From: Riemerella anatipestifer
GTDB lineage: Bacteria; Bacteroidota; Bacteroidia; Flavobacteriales; Weeksellaceae
Length of the DNA: 64,000 bases
Assembly (NCBI RefSeq): GCF_009663465.1
Contig: NZ_QXHU01000001.1
Location: 300,208 to 364,207 of the forward strand
Direction: 5' to 3'
Part shown: piece by piece, positions 43,342 through 52,418 of the stretch
Layout of the letters: every line of letters begins with the position of its first letter
Position numbering within the stretch: position 1 is the stretch's first letter
Notes under the pieces: generated by a model
Databases searched by the model: none
The model's input: only the letters and a program-made list of their open reading frames with translations
What the model was told of the DNA's origin: nothing
Position numbers and translations under genes: made by a program

Positions 43342-43435
43342 AAGTCACCCACATTTTTTATTTTTACAACAGCAAACAACAACTAAAATAAATATAAAAT
43401 TTAATCGTTTGCTGGTCTAGAATTTTTTTTAAATT

Positions 43436-43657
43436 TCTCCCCGCATCAAAGATGTAATTGAAAAATTTAATAATAACTCTAATGAAATTTTAATAGATGA
43501 CAACTTGTATAATGATATTGAGCTGATTATGTTAAGTGTTGCTAAAAACTCAGAAAGTAAGACGTTTCATATTGCTGTAGGATTTTTTCTGGAGGAACTT
43601 AATCTATACAAGAGTAAAACAACTACCAAAATAAATACATATTTAAATGCAAATTAA
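43436..43657 (+). pseudogene. 5'-truncated gene fragment
   Basis: An open frame without a start reads IKDVIEKFNNNSNEILIDDN then LYNDIELIMLSVAKNSESKT and ends KTTTKINTYLNAN at the stop 43655-43657. It lies just downstream of the transposase remnant and overlaps the start of the next gene by 11 bp, which suggests an old two-gene unit cut by the IS. The family is not recognised; it looks helical and soluble. Confidence 0.5.
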
Positions 43658-44126
43658 TACTCATTTTATTTATCATTTTATTAAAAATCTAATTCTCTCT
43701 TCTTTTATTATTTGGGGAATAGGAATTCTTGATTTTTATATCCGTATCTATAGCTTAGCTGCCGTACATGTTTGGATTATACCGTTTCTCTGTTCTGTTT
43801 TACTGTTAGTTGTGCATAAATTATTCTTTGATGATATCCCAATAATATCAATTATTATTGTAGTATTAGGCTTATCAGCTTTTAATATAGTTGACTCATT
43901 TAGTCTTCATTGTGATAAAAATATTCAACAAAGCTCTATATTTAGAGCTATTAACTTTCTAACCAGTATCTTTCTATTGTATTACACCTTTACTTCGTAT
44001 TGGAGGAAATTTGATAGGAAACAACAAATCATTGTCCTATTGGTATTTTTAGTTATCCTTTGGAGTATGAATTTTATGAACTACGGCATTTTTAAAGTTT
44101 TCAACTTGATAGTATCATCTTTTTAA
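43647..44126 (+). CDS. small membrane protein, function unknown
   Basis: 159 aa with about five hydrophobic helices (for example LILSSFIIWGIGILDFYI near 15 and IISIIIVVLGLSAFNIV near 67). It has no catalytic motif and no signal peptide. Start ATG 43647 overlaps the end of the truncated frame upstream, as in translationally coupled pairs. With its upstream partner cut by the IS remnant it may be an orphan. The AT-rich composition is close to that of the remnants. Confidence that it is expressed is moderate. Confidence 0.55.
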   Translation: MQINTHFIYHFIKNLILSSFIIWGIGILDFYIRIYSLAAVHVWIIPFLCSVLLLVVHKLFFDDIPIISIIIVVLGLSAFNIVDSFSLHCDKNIQQSSIFRAINFLTSIFLLYYTFTSYWRKFDRKQQIIVLLVFLVILWSMNFMNYGIFKVFNLIVSSF

Positions 44127-44163
44127 AAGCTCTATTTTAAAATATCTACTCCAAAAATATAGT

Positions 44164-44171
44164 TATCTTTG
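44164..44171 (+). promoter_or_regulatory. -7 element of aroB
   Basis: TATCTTTG, 16 bp before the aroB start. No clear -33 element. Confidence 0.45.
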
Positions 44172-44187
44172 CTGAAATTTAACACTT

Positions 44188-45231
44188 ATGATTAGTCGTT
44201 TAGATTCCGATTTTAGTAGTCTTAATCAGTTTTTAGAAAAGACCCAGCCAAGCCAAATCATCATCTTGGTAGATGAAAACACTCACGAATACTGCCTCCC
44301 CACTCTTCTAGGAAATTTACAGACCGATATTCATTTTGAAATTGTAGAAATAGAAGCTGGTGAGGAAAATAAAAACATCAGTACAGCCGTACAAATTTGG
44401 GAGATACTTTCAGACTTCAAAGTAGATAGGAAATCATTGCTCATCAACCTTGGTGGCGGTGTTATTAGCGATTTAGGTGGTTTTATTGCTTCTACTTACA
44501 AACGAGGTTTTAGTTTTATCAACCTCCCAACCACGCTCCTCTCTATGTGTGACGCATCCATAGGCGGAAAAACAGGAATAGACCACCAATACCTTAAAAA
44601 TATCGTAGGGACTTTTGCTCTTCCTGAACAGATATTTATTTATACAGATTTTTTAAAAACATTACCTTTTGTTGAATTAAGAAGTGGCTTTGCAGAAATG
44701 CTAAAGCACGGTCTCATAGCTGATAGGCAACATTGGGACGCTTTAAGCTCTATTACCGAACTCACGCCAGAAAGCGTTGCTCCTTTTATAGAAACTTCTA
44801 TGAAAATAAAGCAAGAGGTCGTAAATAAAGACTTCAAGGAACAAAATGTCAGAAAAACGCTCAATTTTGGGCATACCATCGGACACGCCGTGGAAAGCCT
44901 TTTTATGGCACTAGAAAAACCTATCCCTCACGGTGAAGCCGTAGCTCTAGGTATGATTACAGAAAGCTACCTTGCCCTTACAGAAGGGCTTATAGACAAC
45001 GAAACTTATCACAATATAGAGAAACATTTGCTTCGTTTTTACCCTTATATTTCTATAAAAGAGTTTTCTAACGACAGCATTATAAACCTAATGAAAAACG
45101 ACAAGAAAAATCAAGATGGCATTATTAATTTCGCACTCATCAATGGGATAGGTAGTTGTTTATTTGATTATAAGGTGGAAGAAGAACAAGTAATTTCTAC
45201 ACTTGATTACTACAGAAGTTTAGAGAAGTAA
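44188..45231 (+). CDS. aroB: 3-dehydroquinate synthase
   Basis: Second step of the shikimate pathway: DAHP to 3-dehydroquinate, NAD- and metal-dependent. 347 aa. The motifs are LINLGGGVISDLGGFIASTYKRG near residue 91 (NAD binding), TTLLSMCDASIGGKTGID near 114, AEMLKHGLIADR near 169 with a metal ligand, and TLNFGHTIGHAVES near 230 with the His ligands. It is transcribed alone and ends in a bidirectional terminator facing the Bat operon. Confidence 0.97.
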   Translation: MISRLDSDFSSLNQFLEKTQPSQIIILVDENTHEYCLPTLLGNLQTDIHFEIVEIEAGEENKNISTAVQIWEILSDFKVDRKSLLINLGGGVISDLGGFIASTYKRGFSFINLPTTLLSMCDASIGGKTGIDHQYLKNIVGTFALPEQIFIYTDFLKTLPFVELRSGFAEMLKHGLIADRQHWDALSSITELTPESVAPFIETSMKIKQEVVNKDFKEQNVRKTLNFGHTIGHAVESLFMALEKPIPHGEAVALGMITESYLALTEGLIDNETYHNIEKHLLRFYPYISIKEFSNDSIINLMKNDKKNQDGIINFALINGIGSCLFDYKVEEEQVISTLDYYRSLEK

Positions 45232-45238
45232 ATAAAAA

Positions 45239-45276
45239 AAGAGGGCTTTTCTGTTTTGAAAAGTCCTCTTTCAATT
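45239..45276. terminator. bidirectional terminator
   Basis: AAGAGGGCTTTT pairs with AAAAGTCCTCTT (one G:T) around CTGTTTTG, with A-run before and T-rich tail after. Shared by aroB and the convergent minus-strand operon. Confidence 0.85.
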
Positions 45277-45477
45277 TTATTTTTTAGGAGATAACTTACT
45301 CCATGTATTGAGTACAAAAACTAAAAGCACCCCCAGTAATGCTGCAGAAATAGAAAATACAAATTTGGTATTCTCATTGTCCATAAATCCTAATTCCCAA
45401 TCTATTGCATAAAGGTTAAGACCTATAAATACAACAAATAACACTAAAAATATTTTATATACTAGTTTCATACTCAT
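45277..45477 (-). CDS. small two-helix membrane protein, function unknown
   Basis: 66 aa with two membrane helices (about residues 5-24 and 40-58), a short polar loop (DWELGFMDNENTKF) and a basic end (SKLSPKK). It lies 8 bp after marC on the same strand and is probably the last gene of the transcript. Size and layout fit a conserved small Flavobacteriia membrane protein; no function is known to me. Confidence 0.7.
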   Translation of the reverse strand: MSMKLVYKIFLVLFVVFIGLNLYAIDWELGFMDNENTKFVFSISAALLGVLLVFVLNTWSKLSPKK

Positions 45478-45485
45478 AACACTTT

Positions 45486-46088
45486 TTAGATATTGATATA
45501 GTTTGCTATCAGTTGTGCAAAATTAGCTGTAAATAGTTTTATAGAAATAGCTAATAATATAATCCCAAATACCTTTTGGAAAATCATAAGTGTAGCATCT
45601 CCAAGCTTTTTCTCTAGCCAGTTAGCAGATTTAAGCACAAGATAAATCACTAAAATATTGAGTAATATACCTATAATGATATTTACAATATGATATTCTG
45701 CTCTTAACGAAAGAGTAGTAGTTAGCGTCCCCGCTCCTGCGACCAAAGGAAATGCAATAGGAACTATAGAAGCAGCATTAACCTCTCCTGCCTTGTGGAT
45801 TTCTATTCCTAAAATCATTTCTAAAGCAATTACAAAAATCACAAACGCTCCTGCTATCGCAAATGAATTAACATCTACCCCAATAAACTGCAAAATTTTA
45901 TCTCCAATAAAAAGAAAGGAAATCATTAGAATACCTGATACAACAGACGCCTTTTCAGACTCTATATGTCCGAATCTTTTCCTTAACGACACAATAACAG
46001 GAACAGAACCTATAATGTCTATTACGGCAAACAACACCATAAAACTCGTCATTGACTCTTTAAGCGAAAATTCTTCTAAAAACTCCAT
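45486..46088 (-). CDS. MarC-family integral membrane protein
   Basis: 200 aa with six hydrophobic helices. The start (FMVLFAVIDIIGSVPVIVSL) and the IVPIAFPLVAGAGTLTTTLSL segment near residue 107 are the family's two conserved blocks. The family is unrelated to multiple-antibiotic resistance despite its name, and its transport substrate is not established. It sits between the Bat operon (43 bp upstream) and a small membrane protein gene on the same strand. Confidence 0.9.
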   Translation of the reverse strand: MEFLEEFSLKESMTSFMVLFAVIDIIGSVPVIVSLRKRFGHIESEKASVVSGILMISFLFIGDKILQFIGVDVNSFAIAGAFVIFVIALEMILGIEIHKAGEVNAASIVPIAFPLVAGAGTLTTTLSLRAEYHIVNIIIGILLNILVIYLVLKSANWLEKKLGDATLMIFQKVFGIILLAISIKLFTANFAQLIANYINI

Positions 46089-46131
46089 TTTGTATTACAT
46101 TTTTAGGCACAAAAATAGGAATAAAAAATGA

Positions 46132-47820
46132 TTATACCATCATTTTATTATGTAAATTGATGATTTTGTAATACAGTTCATTTAGTTGCTCTTCGTCTTT
46201 CACAGGAGCATACTTTTCTATCTCTATATTTGAAATCAATTGTCGATATTCTTCGGATATAAAGTAACCTTTCTTTTCTTCTATCACAGATTGAACATTG
46301 ATACTATCCGTATTAAAATATTGCTGAACTTTCACCTTCATTTTATCAAACGTCTCAAAAAACATTAGATAGTTTTTATGCTCTAAAGACTCTCGTAAGA
46401 CTCTATAATCATCTTCAAAATCAATTATACTGTAATGTTGGACTTTCAAATCTGATTTTATATCAGCCGTATTGCCTTTCTTCTTTAGTCGTTTACTCAA
46501 TAAAAAAACGCCCCAAAAGCTACTTAACAATAGTAATCCTCCTAGAAAATACCATCTGGTATTTGCAGAATTTTTAAAAGTTTCATTTTTAATTTTAGGT
46601 AATTGTACCGTTTCTAAAACATAATTGGTATTATCTATTACTTTATCCAAAGTATTAGTTTTCGCTTTATCTAAACTGTCAGAAGCCACCAATATATTCA
46701 CTTCATTAAGTTCTAATGTGTGATAAGATTCTTTTTTAGGGTCAAAATAAGCCAAAGGCTCCAACTCCAATTTTATATCACCAAGTACATTAGGCACTAC
46801 CAAATATTTAGCCACTAAACTCCCCTTCATTCCGTGCTGGGTAACAGCTACATTTTTTGTAATTTTTGGAGGATAAACCTTGTAATCTTTGCTAGGCACA
46901 AGCGAAGGTAATTGCAATTTATCCAAATTCCCTACCCCTTTTAAACGCACCGTAAAATAAAACGGTACTCCCTTTTTTACCCCTTTTACAACACTATCAG
47001 ATTCTATTTCAAACTGTCCAACTGCATTCTTGAACCCTGTAGGCGCATCTTTTGGTAAAGGCTTAACCCTTATAGAATTTTTTGAGTTAGAATAAACAAT
47101 CTCATCTTTCCCTGTTCCCACTACCTTGGCAGAAATTTTAGGAAGTTCTAACTGACCTGACTTTTCAGGAAATATCACATATACTCCCAACACTTGAGAT
47201 AAAAGGATATTACCCTCTAACGGTTCTATATCGTCTGATTTCCCTGATACGAGATAGAATCTATTTGTTCCGTCTTTTGGAAGTTTAATATCATGGATTC
47301 TTTGAAAATAGTCTATATTCTTAGCATACGCTTTGAGTTCTACCACCGCTCCTTGATGCTGATAAACAGAGTGACTTTTAACCTGTAGTTTTAGTTGAAT
47401 ATCATCGGAAATTTTATTATTACTCAATGCCTCTCTTCCCGTTACAGATACTTCAAACGGCTCTGTTTTATATATTTTCCCATTTACAGTTACTAAAGCA
47501 CTTCCAATCTTTAATTTCCCTATTTTTTTAGGCACTATCAATATTTGATAAACAATTTGGTCTACCATAATATTTTTATCAGGGTCTAAAAAAGTATTTC
47601 TGGAGGAGCCATCACTCAAAACTTCAAACTTTGAAAGATCAGGCAATCTTATGAGAGATTCTTGCCTATATTCGTTGCCATTAAGCTCTAGCATTATTGT
47701 AAATAATACAGGCTCATTTGCTTTAACTTCCTTGGTATTCGTTTCTGCGTAAAAAGAGACTTGCCCGTACAATTTTACGGACAGTAAGAATAGTAATATA
47801 CTCCAAAACTCCTTACGCAT
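46132..47820 (-). CDS. batD: BatD protein
   Basis: 562 aa from the chosen start MRKEFWSILLFLLSV; ATG 47832 would overlap the upstream gene by 7 bp. A signal peptide is followed by several Ig-like beta domains (VSFYAETNTKEVKANEPV, and GVPFYFTVRLKGVGNLDKLQLP near 285). One membrane helix lies near residue 430 (WYFLGGLLLLSSFWGVFLLS), with a cytosolic helical tail. BatD is the large periplasmic partner of the Bat VWA proteins; the system is linked to aerotolerance or stress in Bacteroides and Leptospira, with limited mechanistic knowledge. Last Bat gene of the operon. Confidence 0.88.
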   Translation of the reverse strand: MRKEFWSILLFLLSVKLYGQVSFYAETNTKEVKANEPVLFTIMLELNGNEYRQESLIRLPDLSKFEVLSDGSSRNTFLDPDKNIMVDQIVYQILIVPKKIGKLKIGSALVTVNGKIYKTEPFEVSVTGREALSNNKISDDIQLKLQVKSHSVYQHQGAVVELKAYAKNIDYFQRIHDIKLPKDGTNRFYLVSGKSDDIEPLEGNILLSQVLGVYVIFPEKSGQLELPKISAKVVGTGKDEIVYSNSKNSIRVKPLPKDAPTGFKNAVGQFEIESDSVVKGVKKGVPFYFTVRLKGVGNLDKLQLPSLVPSKDYKVYPPKITKNVAVTQHGMKGSLVAKYLVVPNVLGDIKLELEPLAYFDPKKESYHTLELNEVNILVASDSLDKAKTNTLDKVIDNTNYVLETVQLPKIKNETFKNSANTRWYFLGGLLLLSSFWGVFLLSKRLKKKGNTADIKSDLKVQHYSIIDFEDDYRVLRESLEHKNYLMFFETFDKMKVKVQQYFNTDSINVQSVIEEKKGYFISEEYRQLISNIEIEKYAPVKDEEQLNELYYKIINLHNKMMV

Positions 47821-47825
47821 TATAG

Positions 47826-48587
47826 CTACCAATCCTTTTCATTACTTTTGGGGTCTATGTATGAATTTTTATTAAGAATTCTTCTTGCAGCCTCTCTCTC
47901 TTTACTTTCCAAGCGTTGCATAATTCTATTTTCTTCTTCCTTAGACATTCCTCTTTTGTTTTCAGAGCTGTTATTATCAGGTTTAGGTGACTGCCCTGTA
48001 CCCTGACCTTTATCTTTCTCATTAGCTCCACCGTCTTTATTTTTATCTGAATTTTGAGGCGACTCTTGTTCAGATTTTTTTTGCTGATTATCTTGTGATT
48101 TATCTTGCTCCGAATTTTGATTTTGAGATTTATTATTTGATTTTGATTGCTTCTTCTCCTTTTGTTTTAACTTAGAAATATTATAATTCTTTCTTATAGA
48201 CTCATTGTAAGGGTCTTGTTGTAAAGCTTTCTTATAAAATTCAGCGGCTTTATCATAATTTTGAGCCTTCATTTCTGCATTGCCTAAGTTGTACAGAGCA
48301 GCCATTTTATCTTCCTTAGTTTTTGCTAGAGATAAGGCTTTCTGATATTCTGCCTTTGCTTCAGAATACATTTCTCTCTTATACAAAGTATTGCCTAAAT
48401 TATAATAACCTCCAAAATCCTGCTTCTTTTTAATAGCCTCTAAGAAGTAAGACGAGGCTTTATCATAGTTTTTAGAATCATATTCTCTATTTCCCTTATA
48501 GGACAAAGCATTATAGCTACCCTGCCCTTGCAAGATACAGATACAAAAGAAAGTTAAACAAAAACTAATAAATAGATTCCTAGTCAT
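47826..48587 (-). CDS. TPR protein BatC/BatE-type
   Basis: 253 aa with a signal peptide (cleavage after ILQGQG, about residue 24). Three to four TPR units follow (YNALSYKGNREYDSKNYDKA, GNTLYKREMYSEAKAEYQKA, AEFYKKALQQDPYNESIRKN). A long Gln/Ser/Asn/Lys-rich linker (about 145-215) comes next, and a charged end (EENRIMQRLESKEREAARRI). TPR proteins of this operon are thought to bridge the VWA proteins in the periplasm. 22 bp downstream of batB. Confidence 0.85.
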   Translation of the reverse strand: MTRNLFISFCLTFFCICILQGQGSYNALSYKGNREYDSKNYDKASSYFLEAIKKKQDFGGYYNLGNTLYKREMYSEAKAEYQKALSLAKTKEDKMAALYNLGNAEMKAQNYDKAAEFYKKALQQDPYNESIRKNYNISKLKQKEKKQSKSNNKSQNQNSEQDKSQDNQQKKSEQESPQNSDKNKDGGANEKDKGQGTGQSPKPDNNSSENKRGMSKEEENRIMQRLESKEREAARRILNKNSYIDPKSNEKDW

Positions 48588-48609
48588 TTACTATGCAAAA
48601 ATAACGATT

Positions 48610-49620
48610 TTAAATGTTAAAATCTCGCTTAGGATTTGTTAAATAAATGATAAAAAATAAGAGCAAAGCCGCCGCCAAAAAGTATTGATAGTAATGTACT
48701 CCTGTTTGAGATTTCACAAAACTTTCTGTTGTGGAAGATTGCTTTTTAAGATTTTCTAAAATCCCATCAACCGCTTTATCTATATGGTTACCATCAATAT
48801 AAACACCTCCTGTCTTTTCAGAAATATTTATTAAAGCCTGAGTTTGTCTTTTAGAAATCACCGTTTCTCCCATTAGACTAGACTTATACCCCATCAACTG
48901 CCCAAAAATATATTCGGGAATTGGAGCTCCTTCTTCTGTACCTACACCTACGGTAATAACTTGTATTCCATTAGATTGAGCTTCTTTTATCGCTGCGGCT
49001 TCATTGCCTTCGTTATCTTCACCATCACTTATCAATACTATTCTACCAGAACCCTTAGAAACCGCCTTAAATTTAGAAACCGCCACCTGCATTGCTTTAT
49101 AGAAATCCGTCCCTTGTGTAGACACTGCCGAAGTTTCTAATCCAGAAACGAAGGATTCTGCCGCCAAATAATCCGTAGTTAATGGCATTACAGAAAACGC
49201 CTCTCCCGCAAAAACGGCTAACCCTACTCTATCATTAGTCATTTTTTGCATAGATGATATTACAATATTTTTCGCTAACGAAAGCCTATCTGGAGCAACA
49301 TCTTGAGCATTCATAGAGTTGGAAACATCTACAAGAAACATCACATTATTCATTTTTTGCTGTACTTTAATTTCTTCTTTACCACCTATTAAATCCATCA
49401 TCGCAAAAATTAAAAACAAAAACGCACAAAAATACATTACCAAAAAAAACTTAGGATACCATTTTGTTTTTTCAAATAATACACTCCGAAAACGTTCATC
49501 TGCAAAATAGCTTCTAACCCTTTCTTTCCATTTTAAATAACGAAACAAAAGATACCCCAATAATGGTAACAAAAGCATCAGTAATGCATACCAATAATTA
49601 CCCAAATACCAATCCATCAC
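48610..49620 (-). CDS. batB: BatB, membrane VWA-domain protein
   Basis: 336 aa. Two N-terminal membrane helices (near 10-25 and 57-77) and one C-terminal helix (near 310-330, HYYQYFLAAALLLFFIIYL) frame a von Willebrand factor A domain. Its metal site MIDAS motif is LVDVSNSMNAQDV near residue 97, with the T (GTDF near 171) and D (LISDGEDNEG near 200) parts intact. 21 bp after batA. VWA domains bind partner proteins through the metal. Confidence 0.9.
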   Translation of the reverse strand: MMDWYLGNYWYALLMLLLPLLGYLLFRYLKWKERVRSYFADERFRSVLFEKTKWYPKFFLVMYFCAFLFLIFAMMDLIGGKEEIKVQQKMNNVMFLVDVSNSMNAQDVAPDRLSLAKNIVISSMQKMTNDRVGLAVFAGEAFSVMPLTTDYLAAESFVSGLETSAVSTQGTDFYKAMQVAVSKFKAVSKGSGRIVLISDGEDNEGNEAAAIKEAQSNGIQVITVGVGTEEGAPIPEYIFGQLMGYKSSLMGETVISKRQTQALINISEKTGGVYIDGNHIDKAVDGILENLKKQSSTTESFVKSQTGVHYYQYFLAAALLLFFIIYLTNPKRDFNI

Positions 49621-49641
49621 TATAACATAAAGTTTCTCTTG

Positions 49642-50634
49642 TTAATTTAATACTCTAAACACCCTCCATCTCAACAAAGCATCTAAAACTAAAGTTACCA
49701 ATGCTATCCATAAAAGCCATCTGAAATACTCTTGATAATTGTAAATTTTAGAGGTTTTAATATTAGATTTTTCTAAAGTGTCTATTTCTTCGTAAATCTG
49801 CCTTAAGCTCTCATTAGAGGTCGCTCTAAAATACTTACCCTCTGTAATTTGAGCTACATCTCGCAGAAGATATTCATCTATTTTCACCTGCTCCTCTGTA
49901 AACACCAAATTACCAAAAATATCTTGTTGTGTAGGCATTAGTGCCAGACCATTACTCCCAATACCTATAGTATAGACTTTAATATCATTATTTCGTGCCA
50001 ATTCTGCTGCTGTTAGTGGAGACATCGCATTATCTATGGTATTTACACCATCTGTCATCAAAATAATGATTTTAGACTTTGCTTTAGATTTTCTTAAATG
50101 GCTAACAGCCACTGCCAAACCATCGCCGATATTAGTTCCACCTTCCAAATCCATTGGGTTAAAGCTCATCAATTCTTCCTCTACTACCCTATGGTCCGAA
50201 GTTAAAGGCACTCTCATCAACGCCTCTCCAGAATATTCTACCAAGCCTATCCTATCCGTAGTTCTTTGCTTAATGAAAGTCCTTGCAATCTCTTTGAGAG
50301 CCGTTAGTCTATCAGGTTCTAAATCTTTAGCCAACATACTCAACGACACATCTATAGAAAGCACAATATCCATACCTTTAGTCTCATCTCTATCTTCCGA
50401 AATACTGAAAGTCCTAGGTCTTGCTATTGCCAAAATAAGAGCCGAAAGAATAATATATTTAGAAACTCTAAGCAGCCATAATACCGCTCCAAAATAAGAA
50501 ATCACTTGCATATTCTTAGTAGAAGATACAGCAACCCCTTTTCTTTTCTTATAACTTAAATCTCTAAAAATAAGAGGTATAAAACCTAAAAAAAGTAATA
50601 AAAACCAAGGACTATAAAACTCAAAATTAAACAT
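49642..50634 (-). CDS. batA: BatA, membrane VWA-domain protein
   Basis: 330 aa. N-terminal helices near 8-24 and 55-72 and a C-terminal one near 305-322. The VWA MIDAS motif DVSLSMLAKDLEPDRL lies near residue 96, GGTNIGDGLAVAVSHL near 162 and ILMTDGVNTID near 190. It overlaps the preceding gene by 8 bp. Works with BatB, the TPR protein and BatD; the MoxR ATPase upstream is the likely chaperone that remodels the VWA proteins. Confidence 0.9.
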   Translation of the reverse strand: MFNFEFYSPWFLLLFLGFIPLIFRDLSYKKRKGVAVSSTKNMQVISYFGAVLWLLRVSKYIILSALILAIARPRTFSISEDRDETKGMDIVLSIDVSLSMLAKDLEPDRLTALKEIARTFIKQRTTDRIGLVEYSGEALMRVPLTSDHRVVEEELMSFNPMDLEGGTNIGDGLAVAVSHLRKSKAKSKIIILMTDGVNTIDNAMSPLTAAELARNNDIKVYTIGIGSNGLALMPTQQDIFGNLVFTEEQVKIDEYLLRDVAQITEGKYFRATSNESLRQIYEEIDTLEKSNIKTSKIYNYQEYFRWLLWIALVTLVLDALLRWRVFRVLN

Positions 50635-51529
50635 CTTTCCTTAAGTTTTCAAATTCTATATCTTGATATGAACGCTTCACAAAATCCACTATTTTCTGAT
50701 AGTCGGTTTCCATTAAATCTACATCAGGAATGGTTTTAGCAAACTTCACCAAATCTCCTCTCAAAAAGACTTCCTCTATCACTTTTTCGTTTTCTATGGA
50801 TATTTTAGAGTCTTCTTTCATTAAAGCCAATAAATCATCTGTTAGTAAAACTTCTGCAGGAATATGGTACTGCTCTTGTAAAAAAGTTCTGCTAATCTCT
50901 ATAAGTTCCACATAGAAACTTCTGTAATTACCCGACTGAATATACTTTTTCTTCTTTAATAATTCTAGTGCCTTCAGGGTTTTATTAGTTGGTAATTTAG
51001 CTTCCGCTGATTTTTTTCTTCCATATTTAACAAAGAATACTATCAGAAATACCAATGCTAAAAAACCTAAAATACCCAACACATAATATTTATACAGCTC
51101 CCAATAATCTCTTACCCCAAGCTCTACCTGCTTATTATTCATAATATCCTTTACCTCATCTCCTTGTTGAGCCGTATTTACAACTTGTATTTCATAAGGT
51201 ATCGTTGTTTGTACCTGCCCTCCAATTTTAAATTCTAAAGGTGGAATCTTAAAAGTTCCTTCCTCAAAAATAGCAAACTCTATCAACCTCGTGTATTGGT
51301 CTTCTTTCTTATCTATATCATCTTTAATTTCCTCAAAATGAAAAGGTAACAACTCATTTTTAGGAGCAGATACTACATCTTTCCCTTGAAGACCATTGAT
51401 TGTTATTTTAAGCACCGTAGGCTCTCCCATTCCTACTTTATTTTTTGTAAGACTAGAGGAAAGTGTTTGAGCTCCAAAGCACTGTAAAAGAAATACTGCT
51501 ATATATGTATAAATTATTCTTAGTTTCAT
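50627..51529 (-). CDS. BatD-like/DUF4381-like membrane protein of the Bat operon
   Basis: 300 aa. A signal peptide (cleavage near CFGAQ, residue 20) is followed by one Ig-like periplasmic domain (about 20-130, SSSLTKNKVGMGEPTVLKIT). Then come one membrane helix (YYVLGILGFLALVFLIVFFV near 150) and a cytosolic helical domain with NYRSFYVELIEISRTFLQEQ near 205. It looks like a single-domain version of BatD. It overlaps the DUF58 gene by 4 bp and batA by 8 bp, implying coupled translation. Confidence 0.75.
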   Translation of the reverse strand: MKLRIIYTYIAVFLLQCFGAQTLSSSLTKNKVGMGEPTVLKITINGLQGKDVVSAPKNELLPFHFEEIKDDIDKKEDQYTRLIEFAIFEEGTFKIPPLEFKIGGQVQTTIPYEIQVVNTAQQGDEVKDIMNNKQVELGVRDYWELYKYYVLGILGFLALVFLIVFFVKYGRKKSAEAKLPTNKTLKALELLKKKKYIQSGNYRSFYVELIEISRTFLQEQYHIPAEVLLTDDLLALMKEDSKISIENEKVIEEVFLRGDLVKFAKTIPDVDLMETDYQKIVDFVKRSYQDIEFENLRKDV

Positions 51530-52389
51530 CTCCTTTGGAAGTATTGATATAATGCTCGCGTGTAATCAGCTCCTGTTTTAAGGTCTATGAAATGAGCAGA
51601 ACTTTTATCAAACGTTTCTTTCATCTTTTTTAAATTCTGCTTCTGCTCTTCAGCAAAATGATATCTAAATCTTCGGTTAGAAGTGTTCACCCAGATATTT
51701 TCTCCCGTTTCTATATCTTGAAAAAACACATATCCTACATCTGGAATTTCGTTATCCTTATCATCTGCCACCCTTATTCCTAATAGTTGATGCTTTCTTG
51801 AAGCTACTTTTAATGTTTTCTCATCTATCTCATCATTAAAATCAGACAACAAAAACAAAAACGATTTCTTCTTAAAAACATTCATCACATATTCTAAAGC
51901 CACATCTATATTAGATTTTGCAGGTACATAATCTACTGATAAAATTTGACTCAAAATAGCTAAAATATGCTTCCTACCTTTCTGTGGAGGAATGACTTTA
52001 TATACTTTATCTGCAAAAAGTACCACACCTACCTTATCATTATTCCCCACCGCCGAAAATCCCAAACTAGCACAAATCTCTGCTACAAATTCTTTCTTTA
52101 GCTGAACCTTTGTTCCATAATCCATAGACGCAGAAATATCTACCAATAGCATAATGGTAAGCTCTCTTTCTTCCTCCATTACCTTAACAAAAGGTTCTTT
52201 GAAACGAGCCGTTTTATTCCAGTCAATCCTTCTAATATCATCTCCAAACTGATATTGCCTCACCTCAGAAAAAGCCATTCCTTGTCCCCTAAAAGCACTA
52301 TGATACTGCCCCATAAGTGCCACATCTGTCCTTTTTTTGGTGCGAATTTCTATCTGTTTAACTTTCTTTATGATGTCTTTTACTTGCAT
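51526..52389 (-). CDS. DUF58 protein (VWA-like) of the MoxR operon
   Basis: 287 aa, soluble. The DUF58 signature is RQYQFGDDIRRIDWNKTARF with a following EPFVK near residue 45. Then a VWA-like fold with LLVDISASMDYGTK near 87 and LLSDFNDEID near 180. Together with MoxR and the Bat VWA proteins it forms a conserved module, probably a chaperone system for envelope or metalloprotein maturation. 29 bp after moxR. Overlap of 4 bp with the next gene. Confidence 0.9.
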   Translation of the reverse strand: MQVKDIIKKVKQIEIRTKKRTDVALMGQYHSAFRGQGMAFSEVRQYQFGDDIRRIDWNKTARFKEPFVKVMEEERELTIMLLVDISASMDYGTKVQLKKEFVAEICASLGFSAVGNNDKVGVVLFADKVYKVIPPQKGRKHILAILSQILSVDYVPAKSNIDVALEYVMNVFKKKSFLFLLSDFNDEIDEKTLKVASRKHQLLGIRVADDKDNEIPDVGYVFFQDIETGENIWVNTSNRRFRYHFAEEQKQNLKKMKETFDKSSAHFIDLKTGADYTRALYQYFQRR

Positions 52390-52418
52390 CTATTTTTCTG
52401 TATCAAATAAAATAAGTT

